Of a stretch of DNA of 33,083 nucleotides, positions 14,824 to 23,230 are shown piece after piece. The position numbers and the translations under genes were made by a program. The stretch is from an uncultured Collinsella sp. (GTDB lineage Bacteria > Actinomycetota > Coriobacteriia > Coriobacteriales > Coriobacteriaceae): NCBI GenBank assembly GCA_958419975.1, contig CATZIG010000002.1, positions 1-33,083 on the forward strand, written 5' to 3'. The notes beneath the pieces were generated by a model. It saw only the letters and a list, made by a program, of their open reading frames with translations, ran no database searches and had not been told where the DNA came from. Position 1 is the stretch's first letter. Each line of letters begins with the position of its first letter.

Positions 14824-16124
14824 TCGTCCACCTCCTCTTGTGTGAGCGTCCCCGACCGCAGGCCTTCTGCGATAAACGGCGGCTCGCGGTCAAGCTTCCA
14901 GGTGCGCTCGGCGGCATCGAAAGTCACATAGCGCTCGAGCTCTACGCCGCCCGACGCGGCGCGACGCACCCCCGAATACGAGGAGACGAAACGCCTGCCA
15001 TCGGCGTGGCGCTCGGACATCACGATGCCGTCGAGCGCCATGGCAATCTGCTCCTCGATGAGCTCGCTCGGCAGATCGATGCCATAACGTGCAAGCAACG
15101 TCAGACGCACCACGGTCTCCTGTTCTGAGCCCGCATGAAGTGTGGTGAGCGACCCGTCGTGGCCCGTGTTCATGGCCTGCAACATGTCGCAGCACTCAGC
15201 ACCGCGCACCTCGCCCACCACGATGCGGTCGGGGCGCATGCGCAGGGCATTGGTCACCAGGTCGCGGATCGTCACCGCGCCCTCGCCCTCAATTGAAGCC
15301 TCGCGCGCCTCTAGGCGCACCACGTGCGGATGATGCGCAAACTTGAGCTCAGCAGAGTCCTCGATCGTCACGATGCGCTCGCCGGTGGAGATCTCGCATG
15401 ACAACGCGTTGAGCAGGGTGGTCTTACCAGATCCCGTGCCTCCCGCAACCGCCAGGTCCTGTCGCAGCGACACCGCGCACGACAGCAGCTGCGCATACCA
15501 AAGCGGCAGCGACCCCAGCCCCACAAGCTCGTCCAGCGAGCAGATACGGTCCGAGAACTTTCGGATGGTGAGAATCGGTCCGTCAATCGCCACAGGCGGA
15601 ATCACCGCGTTGACGCGATAGCCCGTTTTGAGGCGGGCGTTGACGATGGGGCTGCGCTCGTCGATACGGCGGCCAAGTGGCGAGATGATGCGGTCGATAA
15701 GCACCCGGATCTGCTCATCATCCTCAAACGCATGCTCGATGGGGTACAAGACGCCGCCGCGTTCAAAGAAAGCCGAGCGGCAGCCGTTGATCATGATCTC
15801 GGTAACGGTGTCGTCCTCGATGAGCGGCTGCAACGGCCCCAAGCCCACCACGTCATCCAAAATCTCGTCGATGATAGTCTCGCGCTCGGGCGTCGCGAGA
15901 TCGGTCGGCTCCTCAACATTGAGCGCCGCCTCCACCGCAGGACGCAATTCCGAGCGGGCAAGTGCCGGGTCGATATAGGCGCTGATACGCGCCACTTCGT
16001 CGTAACCCATGCGGTCCATCACGGCGCGCTTGGTGCGTCGTTTCACCGCGCGGCGGCGCCCCGCATCTACAGGCGCTGCCGCCGCTGCAGCGCCGGCAGC
16101 CTTAATCCTCGTTTGCAGGCTCAT
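14796..16124 (-). CDS. tadA: TadA/CpaF-type pilus assembly ATPase
   Basis: A 442-aa cytoplasmic type II/IV secretion ATPase that powers Flp pilus assembly. It has the N-terminal helical domain typical of CpaF, then VTEIMINGCRSAFFERGG. The Walker A motif GGTGSGKTT lies at 228-236 with Lys234, and the Asp box is TIEDSAELKF. The sequence RMRPDRIVVGEVRG is followed by the His-box segment GSLTTLHAGS. All expected ATPase motifs are intact. The ATG overlaps the tadZ stop (ATGA). It is the one clear motor in this locus, so pilus extension and retraction, if both occur, would rely on it. Confidence 0.95.
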   Translation of the reverse strand: MSLQTRIKAAGAAAAAAPVDAGRRRAVKRRTKRAVMDRMGYDEVARISAYIDPALARSELRPAVEAALNVEEPTDLATPERETIIDEILDDVVGLGPLQPLIEDDTVTEIMINGCRSAFFERGGVLYPIEHAFEDDEQIRVLIDRIISPLGRRIDERSPIVNARLKTGYRVNAVIPPVAIDGPILTIRKFSDRICSLDELVGLGSLPLWYAQLLSCAVSLRQDLAVAGGTGSGKTTLLNALSCEISTGERIVTIEDSAELKFAHHPHVVRLEAREASIEGEGAVTIRDLVTNALRMRPDRIVVGEVRGAECCDMLQAMNTGHDGSLTTLHAGSEQETVVRLTLLARYGIDLPSELIEEQIAMALDGIVMSERHADGRRFVSSYSGVRRAASGGVELERYVTFDAAERTWKLDREPPFIAEGLRSGTLTQEEVDEWRSLCPSS

Positions 16125-17770
16125 CGCTGATCACCCTCGCGCGACCAGGGAAGGCGGATACGCGGGCGTTCGGTGCGCATTGCACGGTCGGTGACCATAT
16201 CGCCCCAAGGGCCGACGGCGCACCCCAGTTCCACGAGCATCTCGCGCGTGGCCTCGCGCACGCTGGTCGCAAAAGCGCTGGTCTGCCCCACTGCCTCGTC
16301 AGCGCGCCCAAACGCCATGAGCGCGGCGAGATCCTGCCCGCCATCGGCGATACGAATCTTGGAGCTCAACGCACAGGCAATCTCAAAGCGCATGGCAACA
16401 TCCTCGTCTGCCCCGCGCGCACCGAACCGGTTGAACACGGCGCTCATGCGCGTGCGCGGCACACCTACTCGACTTGCCAGTTCAATGACGCGCGACGCCG
16501 ATGTCGCGGACGACACCGCCGCATCGCCAACGACCAGGCAACGGTCGCTCGCCGCCACCGCAGCCGCCACGGCGTCGCCCCAAAAGACCGAGGTATCGAT
16601 AAAGACCACGTCGGATTCGCGACGCAGGACATCAAGCAGTAGCTCCACCGGACGTGCCATGAGCTCGGCTTGCTCGGGCGCCGCGACGGGACCCCAGAGC
16701 GTAACGCCCGGCGCCACGCGCATCGATGCGGCTACGATATCCGGCTCGGTGAGCGCGCCCGCCGCCGACGGCTCGATAAGTGCCGCCATATCGCGCGGAG
16801 CATCGACGCCTAACAAGTCGTAAAGGTTTCCAAACATCAGGTCCAGGTCGAGCACGGCGGCACGCAAGCCCAACAGCGACGATGTGTGTGCCATGGTGGC
16901 AACGATCGTCGACTTGCCGCAACCGCCCGAACCCGAAATGGCGCAGATGACCGGAGCTCGATGCGGCGAAGCGGCAGCGTCTGCCGGCGGCATCGGAGGC
17001 GGCGGAGCGGGCGTCGGTGACAGCGTCCCCGTCTCCTCCGCCGCAACCACACGCTGCGTCCAAGCCGGCATGGCAGCTTGTTCGGTCTGCGAGGCAGGCT
17101 CGTTCTGTGCAATCTGCTCATGCTGCATCAGCGACAACTCGCCGCACCCGGCAAAGCCCTCAACTTCGTCGAGTTCATCCGCCAGATTCACGCCGTGCAC
17201 GTATCCCATATCTACAGCCGGGGAGTCGCCAGCATGCTGTGCCGGCCCTCCAGCGTCATCGTATACAAGGGGGTTCCGGGGGCGCCGACCATGCTCGGCT
17301 TCCGCTTTTCCATAATCATCAACACGCGGGCCTCTTGTAGCGCGAGGCGCCCCGGGTTCCCTATCAACAAAAGCATCGGGCTCAATCGTCATGCGCCGAT
17401 CGGAATCAACCGCTCCCTCGCCCGCGCGCCCGTTGCCGCATATACTGTGCGCAGCGATGACCTCGGTCGCCCCCGCGCGAAACAGTCCCTCGATATCCGA
17501 CGGATCGAGCACTTCTATCAACACGACCACGCGACTCACGCGGCCTTCGGCCGTCAGGCGCGCAACAGTCTTGCGCACATCTTCGATATCAAACAGAGAC
17601 GCCGCGATGATGGCAGCCCCGCGGCGCGACGGAAACGCCCGCGCCATGGAAACCAGCCCGTCCAGGTCACCCACGCGAAGCACCTGTGCACCCGCATCAC
17701 GGCCCTCGACTTCCTGCTGCAACAGCCCGTAATCGCCGCACGCGCAGCACGCAAGCCAGATCGCCTTCAT
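16121..17770 (-). CDS. tadZ: TadZ/CpaE-like localisation ATPase
   Basis: A protein of about 549 aa. The first 120 residues resemble the atypical receiver-like domain of CpaE/TadZ (strand-helix pattern from IWLACC to TEVIAA). A long Pro/Gly/Ala/Glu-rich linker follows (about 120-270), and then a ParA/MinD ATPase (VICAISGSGGCGKSTIVATM, Lys286). The deviant Walker A reads SGSGGCGKST and lacks the usual KGG lysine. The Walker A' Asp is in AVLDLDLMFGNLYDLLG. TadZ recruits the Tad machine to a cell pole or focus. ATG at 17768-17770 overlaps the cpaB stop (TGATG); a GTG three bases earlier is equally possible, with GGAGG upstream. Confidence 0.85.
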   Translation of the reverse strand: MKAIWLACCACGDYGLLQQEVEGRDAGAQVLRVGDLDGLVSMARAFPSRRGAAIIAASLFDIEDVRKTVARLTAEGRVSRVVVLIEVLDPSDIEGLFRAGATEVIAAHSICGNGRAGEGAVDSDRRMTIEPDAFVDREPGAPRATRGPRVDDYGKAEAEHGRRPRNPLVYDDAGGPAQHAGDSPAVDMGYVHGVNLADELDEVEGFAGCGELSLMQHEQIAQNEPASQTEQAAMPAWTQRVVAAEETGTLSPTPAPPPPMPPADAAASPHRAPVICAISGSGGCGKSTIVATMAHTSSLLGLRAAVLDLDLMFGNLYDLLGVDAPRDMAALIEPSAAGALTEPDIVAASMRVAPGVTLWGPVAAPEQAELMARPVELLLDVLRRESDVVFIDTSVFWGDAVAAAVAASDRCLVVGDAAVSSATSASRVIELASRVGVPRTRMSAVFNRFGARGADEDVAMRFEIACALSSKIRIADGGQDLAALMAFGRADEAVGQTSAFATSVREATREMLVELGCAVGPWGDMVTDRAMRTERPRIRLPWSREGDQR

Positions 17771-18429
17771 CACTCGTCGCCTCCGCTCTTTTTGCCGCGC
17801 GCCGTGGCGGGAATCGTCAAGCTGACCGTTCCCTTGCCCGAGGCTCCCAGCAGTTCCTTGACGTCTTCGGGGTCAGCCGCCAGCGTCACCCATTCGATCT
17901 TGCCCTCGCGCGTGGCACCGGAATTCTCACTGGTATCGATCACGTGCGCGCCGCACAGTCGATCGGTTACGTCATCTTTTTGCACGTACACGTCCACATA
18001 GCTGCCCACGCCCGTGGCACCGCCGACCGAGTGCTCGGCATCGACCGCCACCGAAACGGCGACCTTGCCCTTAGGCACCTCGAGCTTGTGGCTCTCGGCC
18101 TTGGTGTAGACATTGCAGATCACGGCGTTTTTGGGAATACGCGAAGTCGTCACGTCGCCGCGCACCTGGCGCAGCTCGGTCGCCGCGTCACGCGGCAGCA
18201 GACTCGTCAGCCATTCCTGGGTTATGACATTGGTCTCATCGAGGGTCTCGCCCACATCGATATCGCGCGCCGCGACGCATACCTCGACGCGATCGCCACC
18301 GTACTTGGCCAAGGTCTCAGCCTGGACCTGTTCGGCTTGCGAGCGGATCGACGAGCCGTAAACCATGCAGAGCAGAGCAGCGAGCACGCCCGCGACCAGA
18401 CTGATGGCGATGCGCTTGCTCTTGTTCAC
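17770..18429 (-). CDS. cpaB: CpaB/RcpC-like SAF-domain protein
   Basis: A 219-aa protein from a GTG at 18427-18429 with AGAGGAG six bases upstream. It has one N-terminal membrane helix (AISLVAGVLAALLCMVYGS), then the SAF domain (VEVCVAARDIDVGETLDETNV and SRIPKNAVICNVYT). A C-terminal region with GSYVDVYVQ and VTLAADPEDVKELLGA matches CpaB/RcpC. In Gram-negative Tad systems RcpC assists the secretin; in Gram-positive actinobacteria without an outer membrane its role is less clear. It is the first gene of the operon. Confidence 0.85.
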   Translation of the reverse strand: MNKSKRIAISLVAGVLAALLCMVYGSSIRSQAEQVQAETLAKYGGDRVEVCVAARDIDVGETLDETNVITQEWLTSLLPRDAATELRQVRGDVTTSRIPKNAVICNVYTKAESHKLEVPKGKVAVSVAVDAEHSVGGATGVGSYVDVYVQKDDVTDRLCGAHVIDTSENSGATREGKIEWVTLAADPEDVKELLGASGKGTVSLTIPATARGKKSGGDE

Positions 18430-18526
18430 GGCCGCTCCTCTCATGGCAGTGCCGGGCGAATGCCCGTACCACCATTGTCTGGGCGGTCAGAGCGCAAAGC
18501 GGCGCAATCGCGATCTTGGTTTTCGA

Positions 18527-18591
18527 TGTCAAACCAATCGCTGACCAAAAGCTGACCAGCCCGTCAAGCTCGTGGCAAGGTTTTGGTCAGC
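18527..18591 (-). promoter_or_regulatory. Candidate promoter and GGTCAGC operator array of the Tad operon
   Basis: On the minus strand a perfect TTGACA (18527-18532) lies about 100 bases before cpaB; no strong -10 box follows at 17 bases. Immediately upstream are GCTGACCAAAA at 18540-18550 (plus strand), a second GCTGACCA at 18551-18558 exactly 11 bases on, and the inverted copy TTTTGGTCAGC at 18581-18591. The outer two make a perfect 11-bp inverted repeat. A weak -10 and sites abutting the -35 are what activator-dependent promoters look like. Confidence 0.5.
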
Positions 18592-18634
18592 ACGTCAACA
18601 AACTGCATGTTTCGAGGCTTTTCCGCAGGAAAAA

Positions 18635-18664
18635 AGCCGTCTCCCGAACAGTTGGGAGACGGCT
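18635..18664 (-). terminator. Rho-independent terminator of rsgA
   Basis: On the minus strand AGCCGTCTCCC and GGGAGACGGCT form a perfect 11-bp stem with an 8-nt loop, followed by TTTTT. It begins 18 bases after the rsgA stop codon. Confidence 0.95.
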
Positions 18665-18681
18665 GTCATAGGAAAAATCAA

Positions 18682-19866
18682 TTACAGATGAACATCGGGA
18701 TCGAGCATTTGAGCGCTCACGCGCATGGATGACGCCAAGTTTTGGAACGTTTCCAGACGCAGACTGTCGATCTGCCCGGCGTCCTCGGCCTCGCGAACGG
18801 CGCAACCCGGCTCATGGGTATGTGTGCAATCGCCAAACCGGCACGCGCGCGATGCCTCGACAATCTCGGGGAAGGCGCGCGCCAGACCCCGCTCGTGACC
18901 CACGAGCGGTAGGCTGCGCAGGCCCGGGGCATCGGCGATCACACCGGCGTCGCCCGGCAGCGCCACCATCACGCGCGCGACGGTAGTGTGACGGCCCTGG
19001 TCGTCGCGCTCGCGCACACCGCCGGTCGCCAACGTATCGTGGCCCAGCAGTGCATTGAGCAGCGTCGACTTGCCGGCACCCGACTCGCCCAGAATCATGG
19101 CGCAGCTCCCGGCAGGCACGCAGGCACGGACCCCGTCCAGGCCGCGGCCCTCGGCAGAGGACGTCACGATCACGCGCACGTCCGGACCTACCAGGCGGCG
19201 CACGCGGTCCAGATCGCGCTCGAGCTCCTCGGCATCGCAGCGGTCAGCTTTGGTGAGCACCACCACCGGTTCGGCATCGCAGTCGAGCGCCAACACCAGC
19301 GAGCGCGCCACGCGGTCGAGCAGCACCTCACCGGCACCGAGCGCCTGCACGATTAGCACGCTATCCACGTTGGAGCAGAGCACCTGACGCTCTCCACGGG
19401 CACGGCCGCGCCAACGCTCAAAGCTCGTACGGCGCGGCAGAACGCACTCAATCACGCCCATATCGTGCCCGGGAGCGCGGCGCACCGCCACACGGTCGCC
19501 CACGGCGGGCAGCAGCACCTCGTCCTCGCCGCGCGACTTGGCAAACCCCACGGCATGCTCGGCACGAAAGGTATCGTCGGCCGTCGCCACCAGCGGAAAC
19601 CCGCGATCTAAGCGCACCACGGCGCCAAGCTGCATCTGCTCGGGCTCCTCAGCATGTGCGCAAAAGTCGTCAAATGCCGCCCGCTGAGCCCCATCGACCG
19701 GCAGGTCATCAAACGCCGGGACATCCTGCAGCGCGTCAAGTCCCGGCACGCTTGCCAGCAACTCCTCGGCAGACGCGAGAGCCTCGGTCGCAAGCTTCCG
19801 ACGACGATCGCGCTTAGCCCGCGCCCCCGTCGTCTTTTTCTTCGCCTTAGCCTTAGCCTTGCCCAC
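18682..19866 (-). CDS. rsgA: Ribosome small-subunit GTPase RsgA
   Basis: A 394-aa circularly permuted GTPase that checks and completes 30S subunit maturation. The chosen start is GTG 19864-19866, with GGGAGG upstream. It has a lysine-rich N-terminal tail (VGKAKAKAKKKTTGARAK) and an OB-fold segment (AVGDRVAVRR). The permuted G motifs are G4 VVLTKADR, G1 LGESGAGKSTLLNAL with Lys266, and G3 DAPGLR. The C-terminal zinc finger is CRFGDCTHTHEPGC. The protein is about 80-100 residues longer than E. coli RsgA because of the basic N-terminal extension and the acidic segment after it. It is followed by a strong terminator, so it is probably monocistronic. Confidence 0.95.
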   Translation of the reverse strand: MGKAKAKAKKKTTGARAKRDRRRKLATEALASAEELLASVPGLDALQDVPAFDDLPVDGAQRAAFDDFCAHAEEPEQMQLGAVVRLDRGFPLVATADDTFRAEHAVGFAKSRGEDEVLLPAVGDRVAVRRAPGHDMGVIECVLPRRTSFERWRGRARGERQVLCSNVDSVLIVQALGAGEVLLDRVARSLVLALDCDAEPVVVLTKADRCDAEELERDLDRVRRLVGPDVRVIVTSSAEGRGLDGVRACVPAGSCAMILGESGAGKSTLLNALLGHDTLATGGVRERDDQGRHTTVARVMVALPGDAGVIADAPGLRSLPLVGHERGLARAFPEIVEASRACRFGDCTHTHEPGCAVREAEDAGQIDSLRLETFQNLASSMRVSAQMLDPDVHL

Positions 19867-19919
19867 AAGCGCCTCCCAGCACCATAAATCACAACTGAGC
19901 AGGTATTTTAAATCAAAAA

Positions 19920-19948
19920 GAGCTGGCCGGGCAAAGCCCGACCAGCTC
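19920..19948 (-). terminator. Rho-independent terminator after the P-type ATPase gene
   Basis: On the minus strand GAGCTGGTCGGGC and GCCCGGCCAGCTC form a 13-bp stem (one G-U) with a TTT loop, followed by TTTTTGATTT. It lies between the ATPase stop and the rsgA start and serves the ATPase transcript. Confidence 0.9.
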
Positions 19949-20008
19949 ACAAACTTTCCCTCAGCCCTTTATCATCCGCGCGGGAGAAAAGCCAGCAAGG
20001 ATACCGCA

Positions 20009-20096
20009 GGGCCCGCCCCGGAAGCCCTTTCTCCCGAACGATCCCGCAGCGCGAAGCGCGAGGACCAGTGAGGGAGAAAGGGCGTGGGGCGGGCCC
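20009..20096. repeat. Long two-step inverted repeat downstream of the ATPase gene
   Basis: Outer arms GGGCCCGCCCC (20009-20019) and GGGGCGGGCCC (20086-20096) are perfect complements. Inner arms GCCCTTTCTCCC (20024-20035) and GGGAGAAAGGGC (20072-20083) are also perfect. Only a 4/2-base bulge separates the two steps. The 36-nt loop carries a further small hairpin around CGCGAAGCGCG. There is no coding frame. It could be a second, stronger terminator-like structure or a chromosomal palindromic repeat. Confidence 0.8.
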
Positions 20097-20107
20097 GGAC
20101 AGGTACG

Positions 20108-22789
20108 TTACTCTTTCTCCACAGCGCGCATGATCGCCTTGTAGATCTCCATCAGCGGGATGATCAGGAAGGCCAGGCCCAGCGCGGCAAGAACGCCCTT
20201 GAGCTCAAGCGTCACGGGGCCAAAGAACATCTCGGCAAGCGTCGGCTGCACGGTCACGATCACCGTCAGCACCAGTGCCAGCGCGGCGGAAGCCCACAGC
20301 CACTTGTTCTGCTTCTTCATGGTGAACAGCGACGCACGACGGCTGCGCATATTGAAGCAGTGGAAAATCTCGACCATGTTGAGCGTGATGAACGCCATCA
20401 TCACGCCTTCCTCGTCGGCATTGCCGGCGATCATATCGGCGATGTGGATGTAGCCCATGTCAAAGTACACGCCCACAAAGAAGCTCGCCAGCACCAGCAC
20501 GGTGATGATTAGGCCCTGGACCACGCAGTCCAGACCCATATGTCCGGCAAAGACACCGTCCTTGGCGTTGCGCGGCTTGCGCTTCATGATGTCGCCCTCG
20601 GCGTCCTCCATGCCCAGCGCGAGCGCGGGGAAGCAATCGGTGACCAGGTTCACCCACAGCAGCTGCACCGGCTGGAAGATGGTAAAGCCGATGAGCGTGG
20701 CGATGAATACCGAGAAGACCTCGGCAAGGTTGGCCGAAAGCAGGAACTGAATGACCTTGCGGATGTTGTCGTAGATGCGACGGCCCTCTTCGCAGGCACC
20801 GATGATGGTGGCGAAATTGTCGTCGGCAAGCACCATGTCGGCGACGTTCTTGGTGACATCGGTACCGGTGATGCCCATGCCAACGCCGATGTCGGCGCGC
20901 TTGATGGACGGGGCGTCGTTGACGCCGTCGCCCGTCATGGCCACGATCTGGTCGCGCGACTTCCAAGCCTCGACGATGCGTGTCTTATGCTCGGGCTGGA
21001 CGCGGGCATACACGCCGTAGTCCTCGATGTGCGCGTCGAGTTCCTCGTCGCTCATGCGATCGAGGTCGGCACCGGTGATGGCCTGGCTGCGATCGGTGAC
21101 GATGCCCAGCTGCTTGGCGATGGCCACGGCGGTGTCGATGTGGTCGCCCGTGATCATGACGGTGCGGATACCGGCGTCGTGCGCCTCGCGGATGGCGTCG
21201 GCGACCTCGGGGCGAACCGGGTCAATCATGCCAGACAGGCCGCAGAAGACCAGGTCGTGCTCGAGCGCAGCGGGGCTGCAGTCGTCCGGGACCTCGGTGT
21301 AGGTGCGACTTGCCAGCGCCAGTACGCGCAGGGCCTCGTCGGCCATGGCCTTGTTGGCGGCCACGAGCTCGGCACGACGCTCCTCGGTCAGCGGAACGAC
21401 CTTGTCGCCGTCGTAGATATGGGTGCACAGGCCGATCACCACGTCGGGCGCGCCCTTGGTGTACTGCTCATACTCGCCATCCAGGGTCTCGACGACCACG
21501 GACATCATCTTGCGGCCGGAGTCGAACGGGGCCTCGCCCACACGCGGGTGCTCGGCGGTCAGGCCGGTGAGCCCCGCCTTGCCGGCGTCGTTGACGAGCG
21601 CGCACTCAGTCGGCTCGCCCACGGCCTCGCCCAGCTCCTCGTCCCACTGGGCATCGGAGCACAGAGCCATACCGGCCAGGAACTTCTCCTTAGGCGCGGC
21701 GAGCTCGTGCTTGACGACGGTCATCTTGTTTTGGGTAAGGGTACCGGTCTTGTCGGAGCAGATGGTCTGCGTGCAGCCGAGAGTCTCGACGGCAGAGAGC
21801 TTGCGGATGATTGCCTGGCGCTTGGCCATCTTGGTCACGCCAAGCGACAGCACGATGGTCACGACGGCGACCAGGCCCTCGGGGATGGCAGCGACGGCGA
21901 GCGAGACGGCAACCATAAAGGTATCGAGCAGGGCGGTCGGGTCGGTAAGAACGTTGCCCACGCCGTGGCGGATGATATCAACGCCAAAGATGACGACGCA
22001 GATGACGATAACCATGATGGTGAGGATGCGGCTGAGCTCGGCAAGCTTCACCTGCAGCGGCGTGAGCTCTTCCTTGGCCTCGGCCAGGGCGCCGGCAATC
22101 TTGCCCATCTCGGTGTTCATACCGGTACCGACCACGACGGCGCGACCGCGACCGTACACCACGGTGGAACCCATGTAGCACATGTTCTTGCGGTCGCCGA
22201 GCGGCACGTCGTCGGTGCCGGTGGCGAGCTCGATCACGTTGGCATGCTTATCGACAGGCACGGACTCGCCGGTGAGTGCAGCCTCTTCGATCTTCATCGT
22301 GGCGCTCTCGAGCACGCGGCAGTCGGCCGGGACGGAGTCGCCCGCCTCGAGCATGATCACATCGCCAGGCACGAGCTCGGCACTCGGCAGGTGCACGAGC
22401 TTGCCGTCGCGCAGAACCTTGGACTGCGCCGCGCTCATCTCCTGCAATGCCTCGAGAGCTTCCTCGCTCTTGGCCTCCTGAACCACGCCCAGCACCGAGT
22501 TGACGATAACAACGAACATGATGATGGCGACGTCGGCAAAGTCCGCCTCACCCTTGACCATGCCCGTGAGTGCACTGATGACGGCGGCAACGATCAGCAT
22601 GATGACCATGGGGTCGGCCATCTGCTCAAAGAAGCGCTTCCACAACGGCGTCTTCTCGGCTTCCTCGAGCTTGTTAGGGCCTGTCTTGGCGAGGCGCGAC
22701 GACGCCTCGTCGTTGCTCAGGCCGAGGTTCTCATCGACACCTTGGTCGCTGAGTACCTCCGCCGCGGCGGACAGGTATTCCTTTTGCAT
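20108..22789 (-). CDS. P2-type Ca2+-like cation-transporting ATPase
   Basis: An 893-aa membrane pump with the full P-type order. It has an actuator domain TGES, ten predicted helices, the phosphorylation site Asp346 in CSDKTGTLTQ, the KGAPD nucleotide-binding motif, and the hinge MTGDGVNDAPSIK. The ion-site residues match SERCA/PMR1 pumps: Glu304 in M4 (IPEGL), SANLAE in M5, and LWVNLVTD in M6. This supports export of Ca2+ (or Mn2+). The usual PEGLP is PEGLV here. An ATG with AGGAGGGG is used, and that site is part of a 5' leader hairpin at 22802-22851. Terminator-like hairpins follow at both 20009-20096 and 19920-19948. Confidence 0.92.
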   Translation of the reverse strand: MQKEYLSAAAEVLSDQGVDENLGLSNDEASSRLAKTGPNKLEEAEKTPLWKRFFEQMADPMVIMLIVAAVISALTGMVKGEADFADVAIIMFVVIVNSVLGVVQEAKSEEALEALQEMSAAQSKVLRDGKLVHLPSAELVPGDVIMLEAGDSVPADCRVLESATMKIEEAALTGESVPVDKHANVIELATGTDDVPLGDRKNMCYMGSTVVYGRGRAVVVGTGMNTEMGKIAGALAEAKEELTPLQVKLAELSRILTIMVIVICVVIFGVDIIRHGVGNVLTDPTALLDTFMVAVSLAVAAIPEGLVAVVTIVLSLGVTKMAKRQAIIRKLSAVETLGCTQTICSDKTGTLTQNKMTVVKHELAAPKEKFLAGMALCSDAQWDEELGEAVGEPTECALVNDAGKAGLTGLTAEHPRVGEAPFDSGRKMMSVVVETLDGEYEQYTKGAPDVVIGLCTHIYDGDKVVPLTEERRAELVAANKAMADEALRVLALASRTYTEVPDDCSPAALEHDLVFCGLSGMIDPVRPEVADAIREAHDAGIRTVMITGDHIDTAVAIAKQLGIVTDRSQAITGADLDRMSDEELDAHIEDYGVYARVQPEHKTRIVEAWKSRDQIVAMTGDGVNDAPSIKRADIGVGMGITGTDVTKNVADMVLADDNFATIIGACEEGRRIYDNIRKVIQFLLSANLAEVFSVFIATLIGFTIFQPVQLLWVNLVTDCFPALALGMEDAEGDIMKRKPRNAKDGVFAGHMGLDCVVQGLIITVLVLASFFVGVYFDMGYIHIADMIAGNADEEGVMMAFITLNMVEIFHCFNMRSRRASLFTMKKQNKWLWASAALALVLTVIVTVQPTLAEMFFGPVTLELKGVLAALGLAFLIIPLMEIYKAIMRAVEKE

Positions 22790-22801
22790 ATAGAGTCCCC
22801 T

Positions 22802-22893
22802 CCTGGGATTCGGGCCACTCAGCAGATTGATGCCCGATCATAATTCCCAGGAGAAGGGCAAGGGCTCATCAAGGCTGCCGTGCTGAGCGGCAG
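22802..22893 (-). promoter_or_regulatory. Structured 5' leader of the P-type ATPase gene
   Basis: On the minus strand CCTGGGA (22845-22851) pairs with TCCCAGG (22802-22808), with an inner CGGGC/GCCCG pair. The 3' arm overlaps the AGGAGG ribosome-binding site. A second hairpin CTGCCG/CGGCAG spans 22875-22893. The fold could hide the ribosome-binding site. I do not recognise a known riboswitch consensus. Confidence 0.45.
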
Positions 22894-23230
22894 TTGATAG
22901 TGGAGCTATGGTACCCCAAAGCGGCGCGTCTAGCCAAAACATTCCAATTGGAAACACGGCTCGAGTGCAACGATGCAGACCGTATGATGTTCGACATTGA
23001 TAAAACGTTTTTTCTTCGGTGCATCATCAAACTGAAATATCGCCCAGATAGCAGCGGTTAGAACGGTTGGTAAAGTTTTTGCATATACCGTTTATTCGCA
23101 AAAAATGAACTTCTAATTCGGCATACGGTCGATTTTTTGGGGTATTCGGTCGGCATTTCGTTATAATCATCTCAGTTTTATTTCTTATGGTTTATCTATC
23201 AGCGCAAGACGATGTCAGATGGAGGTCTGA
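22894..23230. promoter_or_regulatory. Intergenic region with the pyk promoter
   Basis: There is no gene in this AT-rich divergent spacer. On the plus strand a consensus TATAAT lies at 23162-23167, with a weak TTGGGG (23137-23142) 19 bases upstream. Repeated ATTCGG/CGGTCG words at 23117-23155 might be regulator contacts. The pyk ribosome-binding site is GGAGG at 23221-23225. Confidence 0.6.

Noticed and set aside
20540..22843. A 767-codon plus-strand open frame opposite the P-type ATPase gene
   Set aside because: It is a shadow of the GC-rich codon pattern of the real gene. Its translation is low-complexity (His/Asp/Gly/Val rich) and has no ribosome-binding site or family motif.
22790..22930. 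yybP-ykoY manganese riboswitch before the ATPase gene
   Set aside because: The position fits, but I could not find the conserved motifs of that class; only simple hairpins are visible.
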